Shown: positions 1 to 6,231 of the stretch, piece by piece
Layout of the letters: every line of letters starts with the position of its first letter
How positions within the stretch are numbered: the stretch's first letter is position 1
NCBI GenBank assembly: GCA_934754855.1
Contig: CAKVJR010000065.1
Coordinates: 1 to 9,685 of the forward strand
Source of the DNA: an uncultured Candidatus Melainabacteria bacterium
Lineage (GTDB): Bacteria; Cyanobacteriota; Vampirovibrionia; Gastranaerophilales; Gastranaerophilaceae
Reading direction: 5' to 3'
DNA: 9,685 bases
Position numbers and translations under genes: made by a program
The notes under the pieces: generated by a model
Databases searched by the model: none
Told to the model about the DNA's origin: nothing
What the model saw: only the letters and a program-made list of their open reading frames with translations

Positions 1-384
1 GGCGACGACATCAACGACCCGATTGTAGATACGGTTCGGGGTATTACGGACGGTCACATTTTCTTGTCGAGAAAAGGTGCCGAAATGAACCATTATCCTG
101 CAATTGACGTTTTAGGAAGCATCAGCCGTCTGTTTTCGGCAATTTGCAGCCCCGAACACAAAGCAGCAGCCGCAAAAATGAGAACATTGATGTCTTTGTA
201 CCGTGAAAACAAAGATATGATTGACGTTGGTATGTATAACCCCGGAAGTAACCCGAGGCTTGACGTTGCAATCGAATATATGCCTCAAATCAACGCATTT
301 TTGCAACAAAGAGTTTCCGACAGTGTTTCAATGGACACGACCATTCAAACCCTTATCGACATGATGAAAAATGTTGAAATTTAG
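1..384 (+). CDS. fliI: Flagellar-type export ATPase FliI, C-terminal part (5' end outside window)
   Basis: This is the last 127 codons of an ATPase that energises flagellar type III protein export at the cytoplasmic face of the basal body. The frame is open from base 1 and ends at TAG 382-384, so the true start lies upstream. The visible part begins GDDINDPIVDTVRGI and continues through DGHIFLSR (residues 17-24 of the fragment) and HYPAIDVLGSISR (31-43). These are hallmark segments of the FliI/SctN branch of F1-like ATPases. By analogy with F1, the Arg of SISR (43) is the likely arginine finger. The helical C-terminal domain follows, with NPGSNPRLDVAI and FLQQ. The Walker A and B motifs are off-window. 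A virulence-type SctN homologue cannot be excluded from this fragment, and no fliJ-like coiled-coil gene follows directly. Confidence 0.88.
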   Translation, partial: GDDINDPIVDTVRGITDGHIFLSRKGAEMNHYPAIDVLGSISRLFSAICSPEHKAAAAKMRTLMSLYRENKDMIDVGMYNPGSNPRLDVAIEYMPQINAFLQQRVSDSVSMDTTIQTLIDMMKNVEI

Positions 385-402
385 CATCGAAAATGTTATA
401 AT
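374..402 (+). promoter_or_regulatory. Sigma-70-type promoter with extended -10, upstream of the 435 gene
   Basis: TTGAAA (374-379) is followed after exactly 17 bases by TATAAT (397-402). A TG at 394-395 completes an extended -10. The -35 lies inside the last codons of fliI and the spacer covers its stop codon. The downstream gene is therefore probably transcribed independently as well as by read-through. The predicted start near base 409 gives a leader of about 26 bases with only a weak purine-rich ribosome site (AAGAG, 418-422). Confidence 0.7.
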
Positions 403-434
403 GTAATGTCATTAATTAAGAGTTTGAGTATTTG

Positions 435-1073
435 ATGAAACCGAAAAAGCAGAAGAGTAAATCACCCATTGATTTATCTGAAAACTTTAAATTAGTCAAA
501 ACACGCAGAAACAACAGAACAAAGATGAAAATTATGGCGGGTCTGTTGGTGATCTTTCTCGTGACAGTGCTTATTTCGACCTTTTTTATCCCAAAATCAA
601 AAACATCAATAGACTACGAAGAACAGTTCCCTGACGGAATAAACGAAAATATCGCTCCCCAATACGGGCAAATTTCTGACGTTAATCAAATTGTTCAACA
701 AAAGAAAAAAAAGGACAATTTGCTGAACAGTACGCCGTCAAACCCTATTATGCCGCCCACTCAACAGACTGTCGATGTCACGGTTAATATGCCTGAACCG
801 ACGGTGAGAGTAACAAAACCTGTTCGTGAATACACTTATAAAGTTGACGAAAAAAAATTAGGTGAGTTTTTCTCTTCTTCTAAAAAAACACCTCAAACCG
901 AAACATATCAAACAGAAGAAACTCAACAAAAACCCCGCACAGTTCAAAGTTTTAAACAAAAAAATCAACCTCAATCGACAAAAACAACAGAAATAACCCC
1001 TCCAACAGAAAAAATCGAAACAACATCAAACCTCGAAAAAACAGAGGACACTCAACCTGAATTTATTTTATAA
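435..1073 (+). CDS. Unrecognised single-pass membrane protein with long disordered Lys/Thr/Gln/Pro-rich tail
   Basis: This 212-residue protein belongs to no family I recognise. I chose ATG 435 over the TTG one codon earlier. Residues 1 to about 32 are basic and would be cytoplasmic. One hydrophobic segment follows at about 33-52 (MAGLLVIFLVTVLISTFFI). The remaining ~160 residues should lie outside the membrane. They are rich in Gln, Thr, Lys, Glu and Pro, and towards the C-terminus the sequence becomes repetitive, Thr/Gln/Glu-rich low complexity. There is no signal peptidase or lipoprotein motif and no recognisable C-terminal domain. The gene follows fliI but has its own promoter, so a flagellar or envelope role is suggested only by position. 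A tether or spacer protein, or a divergent component of the flagellar cluster, are both possible. It ends TAA 1071-1073, where a small hairpin begins. Confidence 0.75.
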   Translation: MKPKKQKSKSPIDLSENFKLVKTRRNNRTKMKIMAGLLVIFLVTVLISTFFIPKSKTSIDYEEQFPDGINENIAPQYGQISDVNQIVQQKKKKDNLLNSTPSNPIMPPTQQTVDVTVNMPEPTVRVTKPVREYTYKVDEKKLGEFFSSSKKTPQTETYQTEETQQKPRTVQSFKQKNQPQSTKTTEITPPTEKIETTSNLEKTEDTQPEFIL

Positions 1074-1086
1074 CACTAATAGTGTT
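1072..1086 (+). terminator. Short AT-rich hairpin overlapping the stop codon of the 435 gene
   Basis: AACACT-AAT-AGTGTT is a perfect 6-bp stem with a 3-base loop that begins inside the TAA stop codon. It is weak and lacks a long T-run, so its role as a terminator is uncertain. The identical 15-mer recurs exactly 100 bases downstream at 1172-1186. Confidence 0.35.
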
Positions 1087-1169
1087 ATTCATTGCAGCGT
1101 CTAAATTTCAAACGCAAATACGCTCTACAACAAATAGTGTTATTTCGTTCACAAGACAACGTTATAACA

Positions 1170-1188
1170 AAAACACTAATAGTGTTTT
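1170..1188 (-). terminator. Hairpin terminator candidate for the EamA-type transporter gene
   Basis: The stem AAAACACT pairs with AGTGTTTT around a 3-base loop. It starts three bases past the minus-strand stop codon, and on that strand it ends in a run of five T. The stem is AT-rich, so it is a modest terminator. The same structure could work weakly in the opposite direction. Confidence 0.5.
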
Positions 1189-1191
1189 CTC

Positions 1192-2049
1192 TTACGAGCA
1201 AAGGATAATCACGATGGAACCGATAGTCATTATGATAGTACCGAGTAATTTTTTAGCGAATTGACCTTCGTGAAAGAACTTGACTCCGAATAATAGGTTA
1301 ACGATAGTTGAAAGTTGGAAAAGTGCGAGAGCGTAGCCGACTTTCATATTTTGGAACACATAATTTGTCGAAAGTTGCATAAGTGCTAAACCGATACAAA
1401 TAATGAGGTACTGAGGGATTTGAGGTTTTTTAATCGGAGTAAATTCTTTTCTTGTCAAAAGAATAATTACAAGGGTAAAAAACGTACCTGTCCAAGCCCA
1501 CATCATGTAAGACATCGTAACACTTGACAAAATAATGACTTTTTTAAGGATAACGGCTTCGATGCCGGTTAAAATAAGTGCGGTAAATCGGAGGAGAATG
1601 TCTTTTCTTTTAAACAATTTCCACGAAAAACCTTCTGATTGCGTATCAAAGACGAACCAACTGCCCCAAATGATAAGAGCCATACCCAAAAGCCCCCACA
1701 GGCTCGGAATTTCGGCGAGTAAAAAGATACCGATAATTAAGCCGACAACAGACTTGTATGAATTAATCGGCCCCAAAATGGAGAGTTCGCCTAATTGCAA
1801 TGCTTTTACCATACAGGCACGACCTGTTGCACACAAAGCACCTGCGATGATTGCATATTTCCAAAAATCGAACGGCATAGCCCCCCAATCAAACTGAAAT
1901 GCAAACGGAACGCAACATAAGCCCATAATAAGATATGAATAAAAACTTGTATATAAAGATGAACCGCCTGTTGAAACCTTTTTTTCAAACATATTTGCAA
2001 CAGGGTTCGAGAAAATTCTTAAAATTACAGCAAGTGTTGTTAAAAACAT
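1192..2049 (-). CDS. EamA/DMT-superfamily inner-membrane transporter
   Basis: This 285-residue polytopic membrane protein has about ten hydrophobic segments in two similar halves (about 1-140 and 150-285). That is the layout and usual length of the drug/metabolite transporter superfamily with paired EamA domains. Features resembling the family include GALCATGRACMVKALQLGELSI in the first half and the motif LFQLSTIVNLLFGVKFFHEG in the second, where the end of each repeat meets the membrane. The substrate cannot be predicted; family members move amino acids, nucleotide sugars or other small metabolites. The start ATG (2047-2049) is supported by AGAGGT six bases upstream. The gene is monocistronic. 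It converges with the 435 gene and diverges from the small 2186 gene. Confidence 0.85.
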   Translation of the reverse strand: MFLTTLAVILRIFSNPVANMFEKKVSTGGSSLYTSFYSYLIMGLCCVPFAFQFDWGAMPFDFWKYAIIAGALCATGRACMVKALQLGELSILGPINSYKSVVGLIIGIFLLAEIPSLWGLLGMALIIWGSWFVFDTQSEGFSWKLFKRKDILLRFTALILTGIEAVILKKVIILSSVTMSYMMWAWTGTFFTLVIILLTRKEFTPIKKPQIPQYLIICIGLALMQLSTNYVFQNMKVGYALALFQLSTIVNLLFGVKFFHEGQFAKKLLGTIIMTIGSIVIILCS

Positions 2050-2054
2050 ATTTT

Positions 2055-2072
2055 ACCTCTTTGATTATTATA
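2055..2072 (-). promoter_or_regulatory. -10 element and ribosome site of the transporter gene
   Basis: On the minus strand TATAAT (2072-2067) is followed by AGAGGT (2060-2055) and then ATG at 2049. The predicted transcript starts close to the Shine-Dalgarno sequence and so has a very short leader. No good -35 hexamer is visible at normal spacing. Confidence 0.5.
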
Positions 2073-2153
2073 TGCCAAACTAATTTGAATGTTTGTTAAG
2101 ATTAAAAATTTTTTCCAAATTATATGATTTTGATGTTAATTTTTCAAAAAAAA

Positions 2154-2162
2154 TGGTATTAT
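2154..2162 (+). promoter_or_regulatory. Extended -10 promoter of the 65-residue protein
   Basis: TGGTATTAT is an extended -10 element (TG at 2154-2155, hexamer 2157-2162). It sits 23 bases before the ATG, with AAGGAGA (2174-2180) as a strong ribosome site between them. The -35 region is poorly conserved, which is usual for extended -10 promoters. Confidence 0.5.
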
Positions 2163-2185
2163 TTGAAAAGAAAAAGGAGAAAATT

Positions 2186-2383
2186 ATGGGAAATATAATC
2201 AAGTTAATCATACTCGTTGCAATCGGTTACGGCATATATTGGGTTTATGAAAATGTTGATTTTGCGAACTTGGTAAACGACACAACGAACAAAATTCAAA
2301 ACGAAAAAACAATTCAACGAGTCACAAACGGCCGCCAAAAAACTTACGACGATGCACGTGATGTAACAGACATTAAATACTAA
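2186..2383 (+). CDS. Small single-span membrane protein, unknown function
   Basis: This is a 65-residue protein. An in-frame TTG at 2093 would add 31 residues, but ATG 2186 has AAGGAGA five bases upstream and the promoter lies between the two, so the short form is chosen. Residues 4-22 (IIKLIILVAIGYGIYWVYE) form one hydrophobic segment. A polar tail of about 40 residues follows, rich in Asn, Thr, Asp and Lys, ending VTDIKY. No catalytic motif or known family is recognisable. The gene stands alone, between its own promoter and a strong terminator, which supports a real expressed gene. A role as a small membrane-anchored regulator or envelope protein is only a guess. Confidence 0.7.
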   Translation: MGNIIKLIILVAIGYGIYWVYENVDFANLVNDTTNKIQNEKTIQRVTNGRQKTYDDARDVTDIKY

Positions 2384-2401
2384 TTAAAAAAAATTATCGG
2401 T

Positions 2402-2438
2402 AGCAAAAGAGCGTTAACTCGTTCTTTTGCTATTTTTT
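2402..2438 (+). terminator. Strong Rho-independent terminator
   Basis: A 12-bp stem (2402-2413 with 2420-2431) begins AGCAAAAGA and closes with TCTTTTGCT. It contains one G-U pair and has a six-base loop TTAACT. ATTTTTTG follows directly. It ends the transcript of the small membrane protein gene 18 bases after its stop codon. Confidence 0.88.
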
Positions 2439-2480
2439 GTGTTAACCGTTTTGACGAGATTGCTCAAAATGAGAAAGGTT

Positions 2481-2520
2481 AAAGTTTGCAACAAAAATAC
2501 CCCTGACACGACTCGAACGT
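2481..2520 (-). repeat. Partial duplicate of the tRNA-Arg 3' end plus downstream flank
   Basis: Bases 2481-2520 match 2571-2610 at 38 of 40 positions, with the last 32 identical, at a spacing of exactly 90 bases. The match covers the tRNA's T-loop, the 3' half of the T-stem, the 3' acceptor strand and 17 bases of 3' flank. It stops inside the T-arm at 2520; beyond that the sequence is unrelated and cannot fold as a tRNA. It could be an attachment-site scar, a tRNA pseudogene remnant or a local duplication. Confidence 0.85.
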
Positions 2521-2553
2521 CACGGCGAGTTTACGGAGCCGAGTATAGATTTT

Positions 2554-2567
2554 GCGTCGCACGTTCG
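2554..2567 (+). repeat. 14-bp inverted copy of the tRNA-Arg variable-loop/T-arm segment
   Basis: GCGTCGCACGTTCG at 2554-2567 is the exact reverse complement of 2604-2617 within the tRNA gene. On the minus-strand transcript it lies downstream of the mature tRNA end and could pair with tRNA positions of roughly 45-58. No T-run follows on that strand, so it does not look like a terminator. Confidence 0.8.
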
Positions 2568-2587
2568 CTAAAAGTATTCAACAAAAA

Positions 2588-2661
2588 TACCCCTGACACG
2601 ACTCGAACGTGCGACGCCTTCCTTAGGACGGAAGCGCTCTATCCAACTGAGCTACAGAGGC
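2588..2661 (-). tRNA. tRNA-Arg (anticodon CCU)
   Basis: This 74-base gene folds as a standard cloverleaf. The acceptor stem is GCCTCTG/CAGGGGT, with a G-U pair at position 1:72. The D-stem is GCTC/GAGC, the anticodon stem CTTCC/GGAAG encloses loop GTCCTAA, and the T-arm is GCACG-TTCGAGT-CGTGT. The loop gives anticodon CCU, which reads AGG codons as arginine. The discriminator is A and the 3' CCA is not encoded; TTTTTG follows directly. That T-run may help termination. A weak promoter may lie upstream (minus-strand TTGAAA at 2704-2699, GATAAT at 2679-2674, spacing 19). Confidence 0.95.
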
Positions 2662-2760
2662 ATTTTCAACATAATTATCGAAAATCCGAATTTTCATATT
2701 TCAACTATTCTGTACCCATATTACGACATTTATAACCTATTTTCAATATAAATTCACATA

Positions 2761-2790
2761 TTAACACAAATCCTGTTTATGTGATATAAT
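2761..2790 (+). promoter_or_regulatory. Sigma-70-type promoter of the acyl-CoA synthetase gene
   Basis: TTAACA (2761-2766) and a consensus TATAAT (2785-2790) are separated by 18 bases. The ATG lies 22 bases beyond the -10. GGAGA at 2803-2807 provides the ribosome site, four bases before the start codon. Confidence 0.72.
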
Positions 2791-2811
2791 TCAGAAGTAT
2801 TTGGAGAAAAA

Positions 2812-4662
2812 ATGGGTTATAATTCAGTTTTTGATATTTGGAAAGATGCCGTCAAAAAATTTCCCGACAAAGTCGCTTTATCAGACGGAAATTCCTTTAA
2901 CGACATAACTTTTCAAACTGCATTCAGAGAAATTTGTTACCTCGCCGAATGTTATAAAAATTTCGGAATTTCAAAAGGGGACAAGGTTTGTATTTTTGCC
3001 GAAAATTCACCGCATTGGCTACTCCTTGAACAGGGCGTTATCTGTATCGGTGCAATCAGTGTTGCGAAAAATTCCAAAATCGGTATAAACGAACTCGACT
3101 ACGTATTCAAAAATAGCGATTCCACTTCGTTAATCACCGATAATCCAGAAATCATTGAACATTTTGTAAATGATAATCCCAATTTTCTAAACGAACAAAA
3201 AATGGTTATTTTCACAGGTCACGACGATTGTTTCCGCAACAATTCAAAAATAACCTACTTTTCTGATTTATTATTAAATTTCAACAAAAATACAGATTAT
3301 TTTTCAGACTACGAAAACAAACCCGACGACGTTTGCTACATCTACTATACATCAGGAACTTCCTCAATGCCGAAAGGTGCGGTATTAGTGAATTACGGAA
3401 TGGCATACCAAGTTGAAGAAATACAAAGAATTTTGCCAAACGAAAGCCCCGAATTATTCCTCGAAACATTCCCGTTAGCAAGTGCCGGCGGCAAAACATT
3501 CAATCTCTATGCTCTTTCTCTCGGCTGCAAAATAATCTACACACCATATTCGGGCTTCTTCGACAAATTAGCGGAACTTCGCCCGTCATTATTACACTTT
3601 GCCCCAAAAATCGTAATGACTTTGCTCGGAAAATATTACGATTACATAAATTCTTGCGGAAAATCATTCCGAAGATGGTTCAACATAAATTATGCAATTT
3701 CAATGAAAATTATGAAATTGCAAAGAAAATTCTACGCAAAACGAAAAACAAACACCGTAGCAAAAGGTTTTGACGGTTTTTGCGAACGAACACTCTCTTC
3801 AATCAGAAACTTCCAAGACAAAATCTTATACAAAAAAATCCGCAACCGCTTCATCGACGATAACACAATACTCGCAATCGGTTCGGCAAGTCTTGCCAAC
3901 AATGCGGAAGATTTTTTCAGCATAATCGGAGTTCGCTTTTTGCAACACTACGGAATGACAGAAACGACGGGCTTAACGACACATGCAACAATTCAAGACC
4001 AACAGGAACGCCCCTACACGGTCGGTTTACCATTCAGCAAAACAAAATTCAAAATCGTAAATCCCGACACAATGGAGCCGCTTCCGCCAATGGAAAAAGG
4101 TTTGTTGCTCCTCAAAGGTCCTGAAATTTTAAAAAAATATTACAACAATGAAGAAGCGACAAAAAAAACAATAACTCCCGACGGTTGGCTGATTACGGGC
4201 GATTTGGCATTTGCATATCCCGATGATTATCTTGTTATTTTATCAAGATTTGACGACGTTATCGTTATGATGAACGGTTACAACGTTTATGCTCCGCCTA
4301 TTCAAGACCAAATCAACGCTTCGCCTTTTGTTAAGCAATCGGTAGTCGTCGGTCAGGCAAAACCATATCTTGCCGCCATAATTTCCCTCGACAAAAATGC
4401 TTACAAAAATTGGTGCAAAGAAAATTCAGTCGAAGAAATTTCTCCGAATAAAAATGAAAAATTTAAAGAATTTTTGCTCAAAAACATAAACTATTTGATT
4501 TCTAAAAAAACATATTACAAATACTACGAAAAAATAAAATACGTTTATCTTTTAGACGAAGAATTTTCTGTCGAAAACGGCACCTTGACAAATACCTTAA
4601 AAGTCAAATACCGCAAGGTTTGTGAACTATACAAAAATCAAATTGACAATTTATACAAATAA
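2812..4662 (+). CDS. Long-chain fatty acyl-CoA synthetase-like AMP-forming ligase
   Basis: This 616-residue member of the ANL adenylating superfamily would activate a carboxylate, most likely a fatty acid, to an acyl-AMP and then a thioester. Motifs appear in the usual order. The phosphate loop is YYTSGTSSMPKG (178-189), the adenine-binding segment is HYGMTETTG (379-387), and GWLITGD (458-464) carries the ribose-binding Asp. The hinge region starts at Arg479 (SRFDDVIVMMNGYNVYAPP). The C-terminal segment TNTLKVKYRKV suggests Lys597 as the adenylation lysine. The long basic linker at about 270-350 resembles long-chain ligases rather than short-chain acetyl-CoA synthetases. The hinge reads SRFDD where the family usually has GRxKE. 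The gene is monocistronic, between its own promoter and a bidirectional terminator. Acyl-ACP synthetase activity is an alternative. Confidence 0.88.
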   Translation: MGYNSVFDIWKDAVKKFPDKVALSDGNSFNDITFQTAFREICYLAECYKNFGISKGDKVCIFAENSPHWLLLEQGVICIGAISVAKNSKIGINELDYVFKNSDSTSLITDNPEIIEHFVNDNPNFLNEQKMVIFTGHDDCFRNNSKITYFSDLLLNFNKNTDYFSDYENKPDDVCYIYYTSGTSSMPKGAVLVNYGMAYQVEEIQRILPNESPELFLETFPLASAGGKTFNLYALSLGCKIIYTPYSGFFDKLAELRPSLLHFAPKIVMTLLGKYYDYINSCGKSFRRWFNINYAISMKIMKLQRKFYAKRKTNTVAKGFDGFCERTLSSIRNFQDKILYKKIRNRFIDDNTILAIGSASLANNAEDFFSIIGVRFLQHYGMTETTGLTTHATIQDQQERPYTVGLPFSKTKFKIVNPDTMEPLPPMEKGLLLLKGPEILKKYYNNEEATKKTITPDGWLITGDLAFAYPDDYLVILSRFDDVIVMMNGYNVYAPPIQDQINASPFVKQSVVVGQAKPYLAAIISLDKNAYKNWCKENSVEEISPNKNEKFKEFLLKNINYLISKKTYYKYYEKIKYVYLLDEEFSVENGTLTNTLKVKYRKVCELYKNQIDNLYK

Positions 4663-4693
4663 AAAAAGAACAGACCAAAAATCTGTTCTTTTT
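4663..4693. terminator. Bidirectional Rho-independent terminator between convergent genes
   Basis: AAAAAGAACAGA (4663-4674) pairs with TCTGTTCTTTTT (4682-4693) around a seven-base loop. The stem starts right after the synthetase stop codon. It has an A-run on one side and a T-run on the other, so it can end the plus-strand synthetase transcript and the minus-strand lysA-cdaA-aldolase transcript. Confidence 0.9.
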
Positions 4694-4712
4694 CATTCAT
4701 TTTTCAACAAAA

Positions 4713-5342
4713 CTAATTTTGTGTTTCCGATTTGAATTTTTCAACTTGGGAAATCAATTCTCTTGCTTTTTCTTCAATACCCGCAGCATCTTGATTATCG
4801 TACAAATCACGACCGATACCGACAGCCACGGCACCCGCTTTCAAATAATTATAAACGGATTCAATTTTGATATTACCCGTCGCAATTACATTCAAGAACG
4901 GCATTGAACGGAGCATATCTTCAATATACATCACGCCGCCCATCGGAGTTGTCGGATAAACCTTAATCAACGGAGTTCTTGCTTTCCAAGCGGAATAAGC
5001 CTCATTCGGTGTCGTTGCAGTCATAATTAACGGCAATTTATGAGTTTGACAAATTCTGACCAAATTCATTTGAAAAACAGGAGAAACAATCCCCGAAGCA
5101 CCAGCATTAATCGCCGTCTGTGCCTGTCTTTGTGTAATTATACCGCCCGCCATAATCGTCATTTTTTCCGTTGAATTCAAATAATGAATTACATCAAGAA
5201 TTTCGGGATTTTGGATAATAATTTCAATTAAATCAACTCCCGCTTTGCAAAGTGATGTCGCAATTTCGATTACTCTTTCGGGGGCACTTACTCTGACTAC
5301 GCCGTATGCCTTTTTGTCAATGATTTTTTGAATAGCATTCAT
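4713..5342 (-). CDS. KDPG/KHG aldolase-family protein (class I aldolase), divergent
   Basis: This 209-residue TIM-barrel protein is of the Eda family, whose members cleave 2-keto-3-deoxy-6-phosphogluconate or 4-hydroxy-2-oxoglutarate to pyruvate plus an aldehyde. The length is normal. The putative catalytic Glu40 is in GVDLIEI and the Schiff-base Lys127 in LIKVYP, and the barrel segments AGGIIT (65-70) and NAGASGIVSP (79-88) are present. Two substrate-binding segments differ from well-studied Eda proteins. The usual TLRT is IIQN here (42-45), losing the arginine, and the usual PTGG loop reads ATGN. The gene begins six bases after cdaA, whose last two sense codons, AGG AGA, also form its ribosome site. 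It is the last gene of the lysA operon. The real substrate is uncertain. Confidence 0.82.
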   Translation of the reverse strand: MNAIQKIIDKKAYGVVRVSAPERVIEIATSLCKAGVDLIEIIIQNPEILDVIHYLNSTEKMTIMAGGIITQRQAQTAINAGASGIVSPVFQMNLVRICQTHKLPLIMTATTPNEAYSAWKARTPLIKVYPTTPMGGVMYIEDMLRSMPFLNVIATGNIKIESVYNYLKAGAVAVGIGRDLYDNQDAAGIEEKARELISQVEKFKSETQN

Positions 5343-5348
5343 CTGCCG

Positions 5349-6230
5349 TTATCTCCTTTTTCCGATTTTGAACGGAAATATATTAAAACCTAAAAGTGAA
5401 TTATTGGTTTCGTTTTCAAAACCTAAAATTTTTGTTAAATCATCTCTTAATTCAGAAATGTCTTCATATTTTCTCAAAGTGCCATCAAGTGCAATTGAAA
5501 CATCGCCCGTTTCCTCTGAAACAACAAGGCAAGCACAGTCAGACGCTTCACTCATACCGATTGCGGCTCTGTGGCGGGTTCCGTATTTCCAACTCAATTT
5601 CGGATCTTCCGTCAATGGAAGCAACACACCTGCCGCCGTAATTTTATTATCAACAATAATCATCGCTCCGTCGTGCAACGGGGTATTCGGGTGAAATATT
5701 GTCAAAATCAATTGGCAGGAAACATCGGCGTTGACCTTTGTTCCGACATCTGAAAAGAGAAAATCATTGTCTTGTTTACCAAAAACAATCAAAGCACCTA
5801 CGTGCATTTTGCTGCAATATTTTACAGCCTCTAAGATTTCCTTAACCGTGCGAACATTCGTATCTGTCGTTTTCTTAACTGAGAAGAAATTTCTGCTTAA
5901 AAAGCCTGTTTGTCCCAAATAACCGAGAAATTTACGCAATTCCGGCTGAAAAACGACAACCAAACTGAATACGATAATTGTGACAACTGTTTTTACAAAA
6001 AATCCTAAAATCGTAAGATTCAAATGCACCAACAATTCGCTGATTGCCCAAGCAACAATCAACACCATCAAACCTTTTACGAGTTTTTCCGAGTGAGTCC
6101 CTTTAATGTACTGATTATAAACGAACAATACAAAAATTAAGATAATCGCAACTTGAAAAATATCCACCGCATCAAGATGAAAATTATTTGATAAATATGA
6201 AATTAAAATGTCCGGTGTTAAATGTGTCAT
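5349..6230 (-). CDS. cdaA: Membrane-bound diadenylate cyclase CdaA (c-di-AMP synthase)
   Basis: This 293-residue enzyme condenses two ATP to c-di-AMP. The N-terminal part holds three hydrophobic segments (about 25-42, 52-68 and 72-95). The DisA_N/DAC catalytic domain follows and fills about 100-270. The nucleotide-binding signatures are intact: LHDGA at 185-189, GTRHRAAIGMSE at 217-228 and the linked segment CACLVVSEETG. ATG 6228-6230 begins one base after the lysA stop, so translation is probably coupled; a GGAG lies further upstream inside lysA. In Firmicutes cdaA is usually followed by cdaR and glmM, neither of which is present here. In this window it sits between lysA and an aldolase-like gene. 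Its position implies co-expression with lysine/diaminopimelate metabolism, in line with the known link of c-di-AMP to the cell wall. Confidence 0.95.
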   Translation of the reverse strand: MTHLTPDILISYLSNNFHLDAVDIFQVAIILIFVLFVYNQYIKGTHSEKLVKGLMVLIVAWAISELLVHLNLTILGFFVKTVVTIIVFSLVVVFQPELRKFLGYLGQTGFLSRNFFSVKKTTDTNVRTVKEILEAVKYCSKMHVGALIVFGKQDNDFLFSDVGTKVNADVSCQLILTIFHPNTPLHDGAMIIVDNKITAAGVLLPLTEDPKLSWKYGTRHRAAIGMSEASDCACLVVSEETGDVSIALDGTLRKYEDISELRDDLTKILGFENETNNSLLGFNIFPFKIGKRR

Positions 6231-6231
6231 A

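Larger units (their letters stand above)
1072..1188. repeat. Cluster of three AATAGTGTT repeats in a convergent intergenic region
   Basis: AATAGTGTT occurs at 1078-1086, 1133-1141 and 1178-1186. The first and third lie within the palindrome AACACTAATAGTGTT. The first and second share the longer 12-mer AATAGTGTTATT (1078-1089 and 1133-1144). The cluster fills the 118-bp gap between two convergent genes. No convincing gene is present here. Confidence 0.7.

Noticed and set aside
1072..1188. CRISPR-like array
   Set aside because: There are only three short, unequal repeats with irregular spacing (55 and 45 bases), no conserved full-length repeat unit and no cas gene nearby.
1082..1264. 60-codon plus-strand reading frame across the convergent gap
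   Set aside because: It starts inside the repeat hairpin, has no ribosome site, and its second half is antisense to the 3' end of the transporter gene.
1535..1897. 120-codon plus-strand frame inside the transporter gene
   Set aside because: It lies wholly antisense to a clear ten-span membrane protein and has no coding features of its own.
2093..2185. N-terminal extension of the small membrane protein from TTG 2093
   Set aside because: The -10 element and the AAGGAGA ribosome site lie inside this stretch and directly serve ATG 2186.
2498..2573. A second, complete tRNA gene at the duplicated fragment
   Set aside because: Only the 3' part of a tRNA is present. The T-stem no longer pairs beyond three bases, and no D-arm, anticodon arm or 5' acceptor strand is found.
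2427..2735. 102-codon plus-strand reading frame over the tRNA region
   Set aside because: It is antisense to the intact tRNA-Arg. Its internal peptide repeat is simply the duplicated tRNA 3' end, and it has no promoter or ribosome site.
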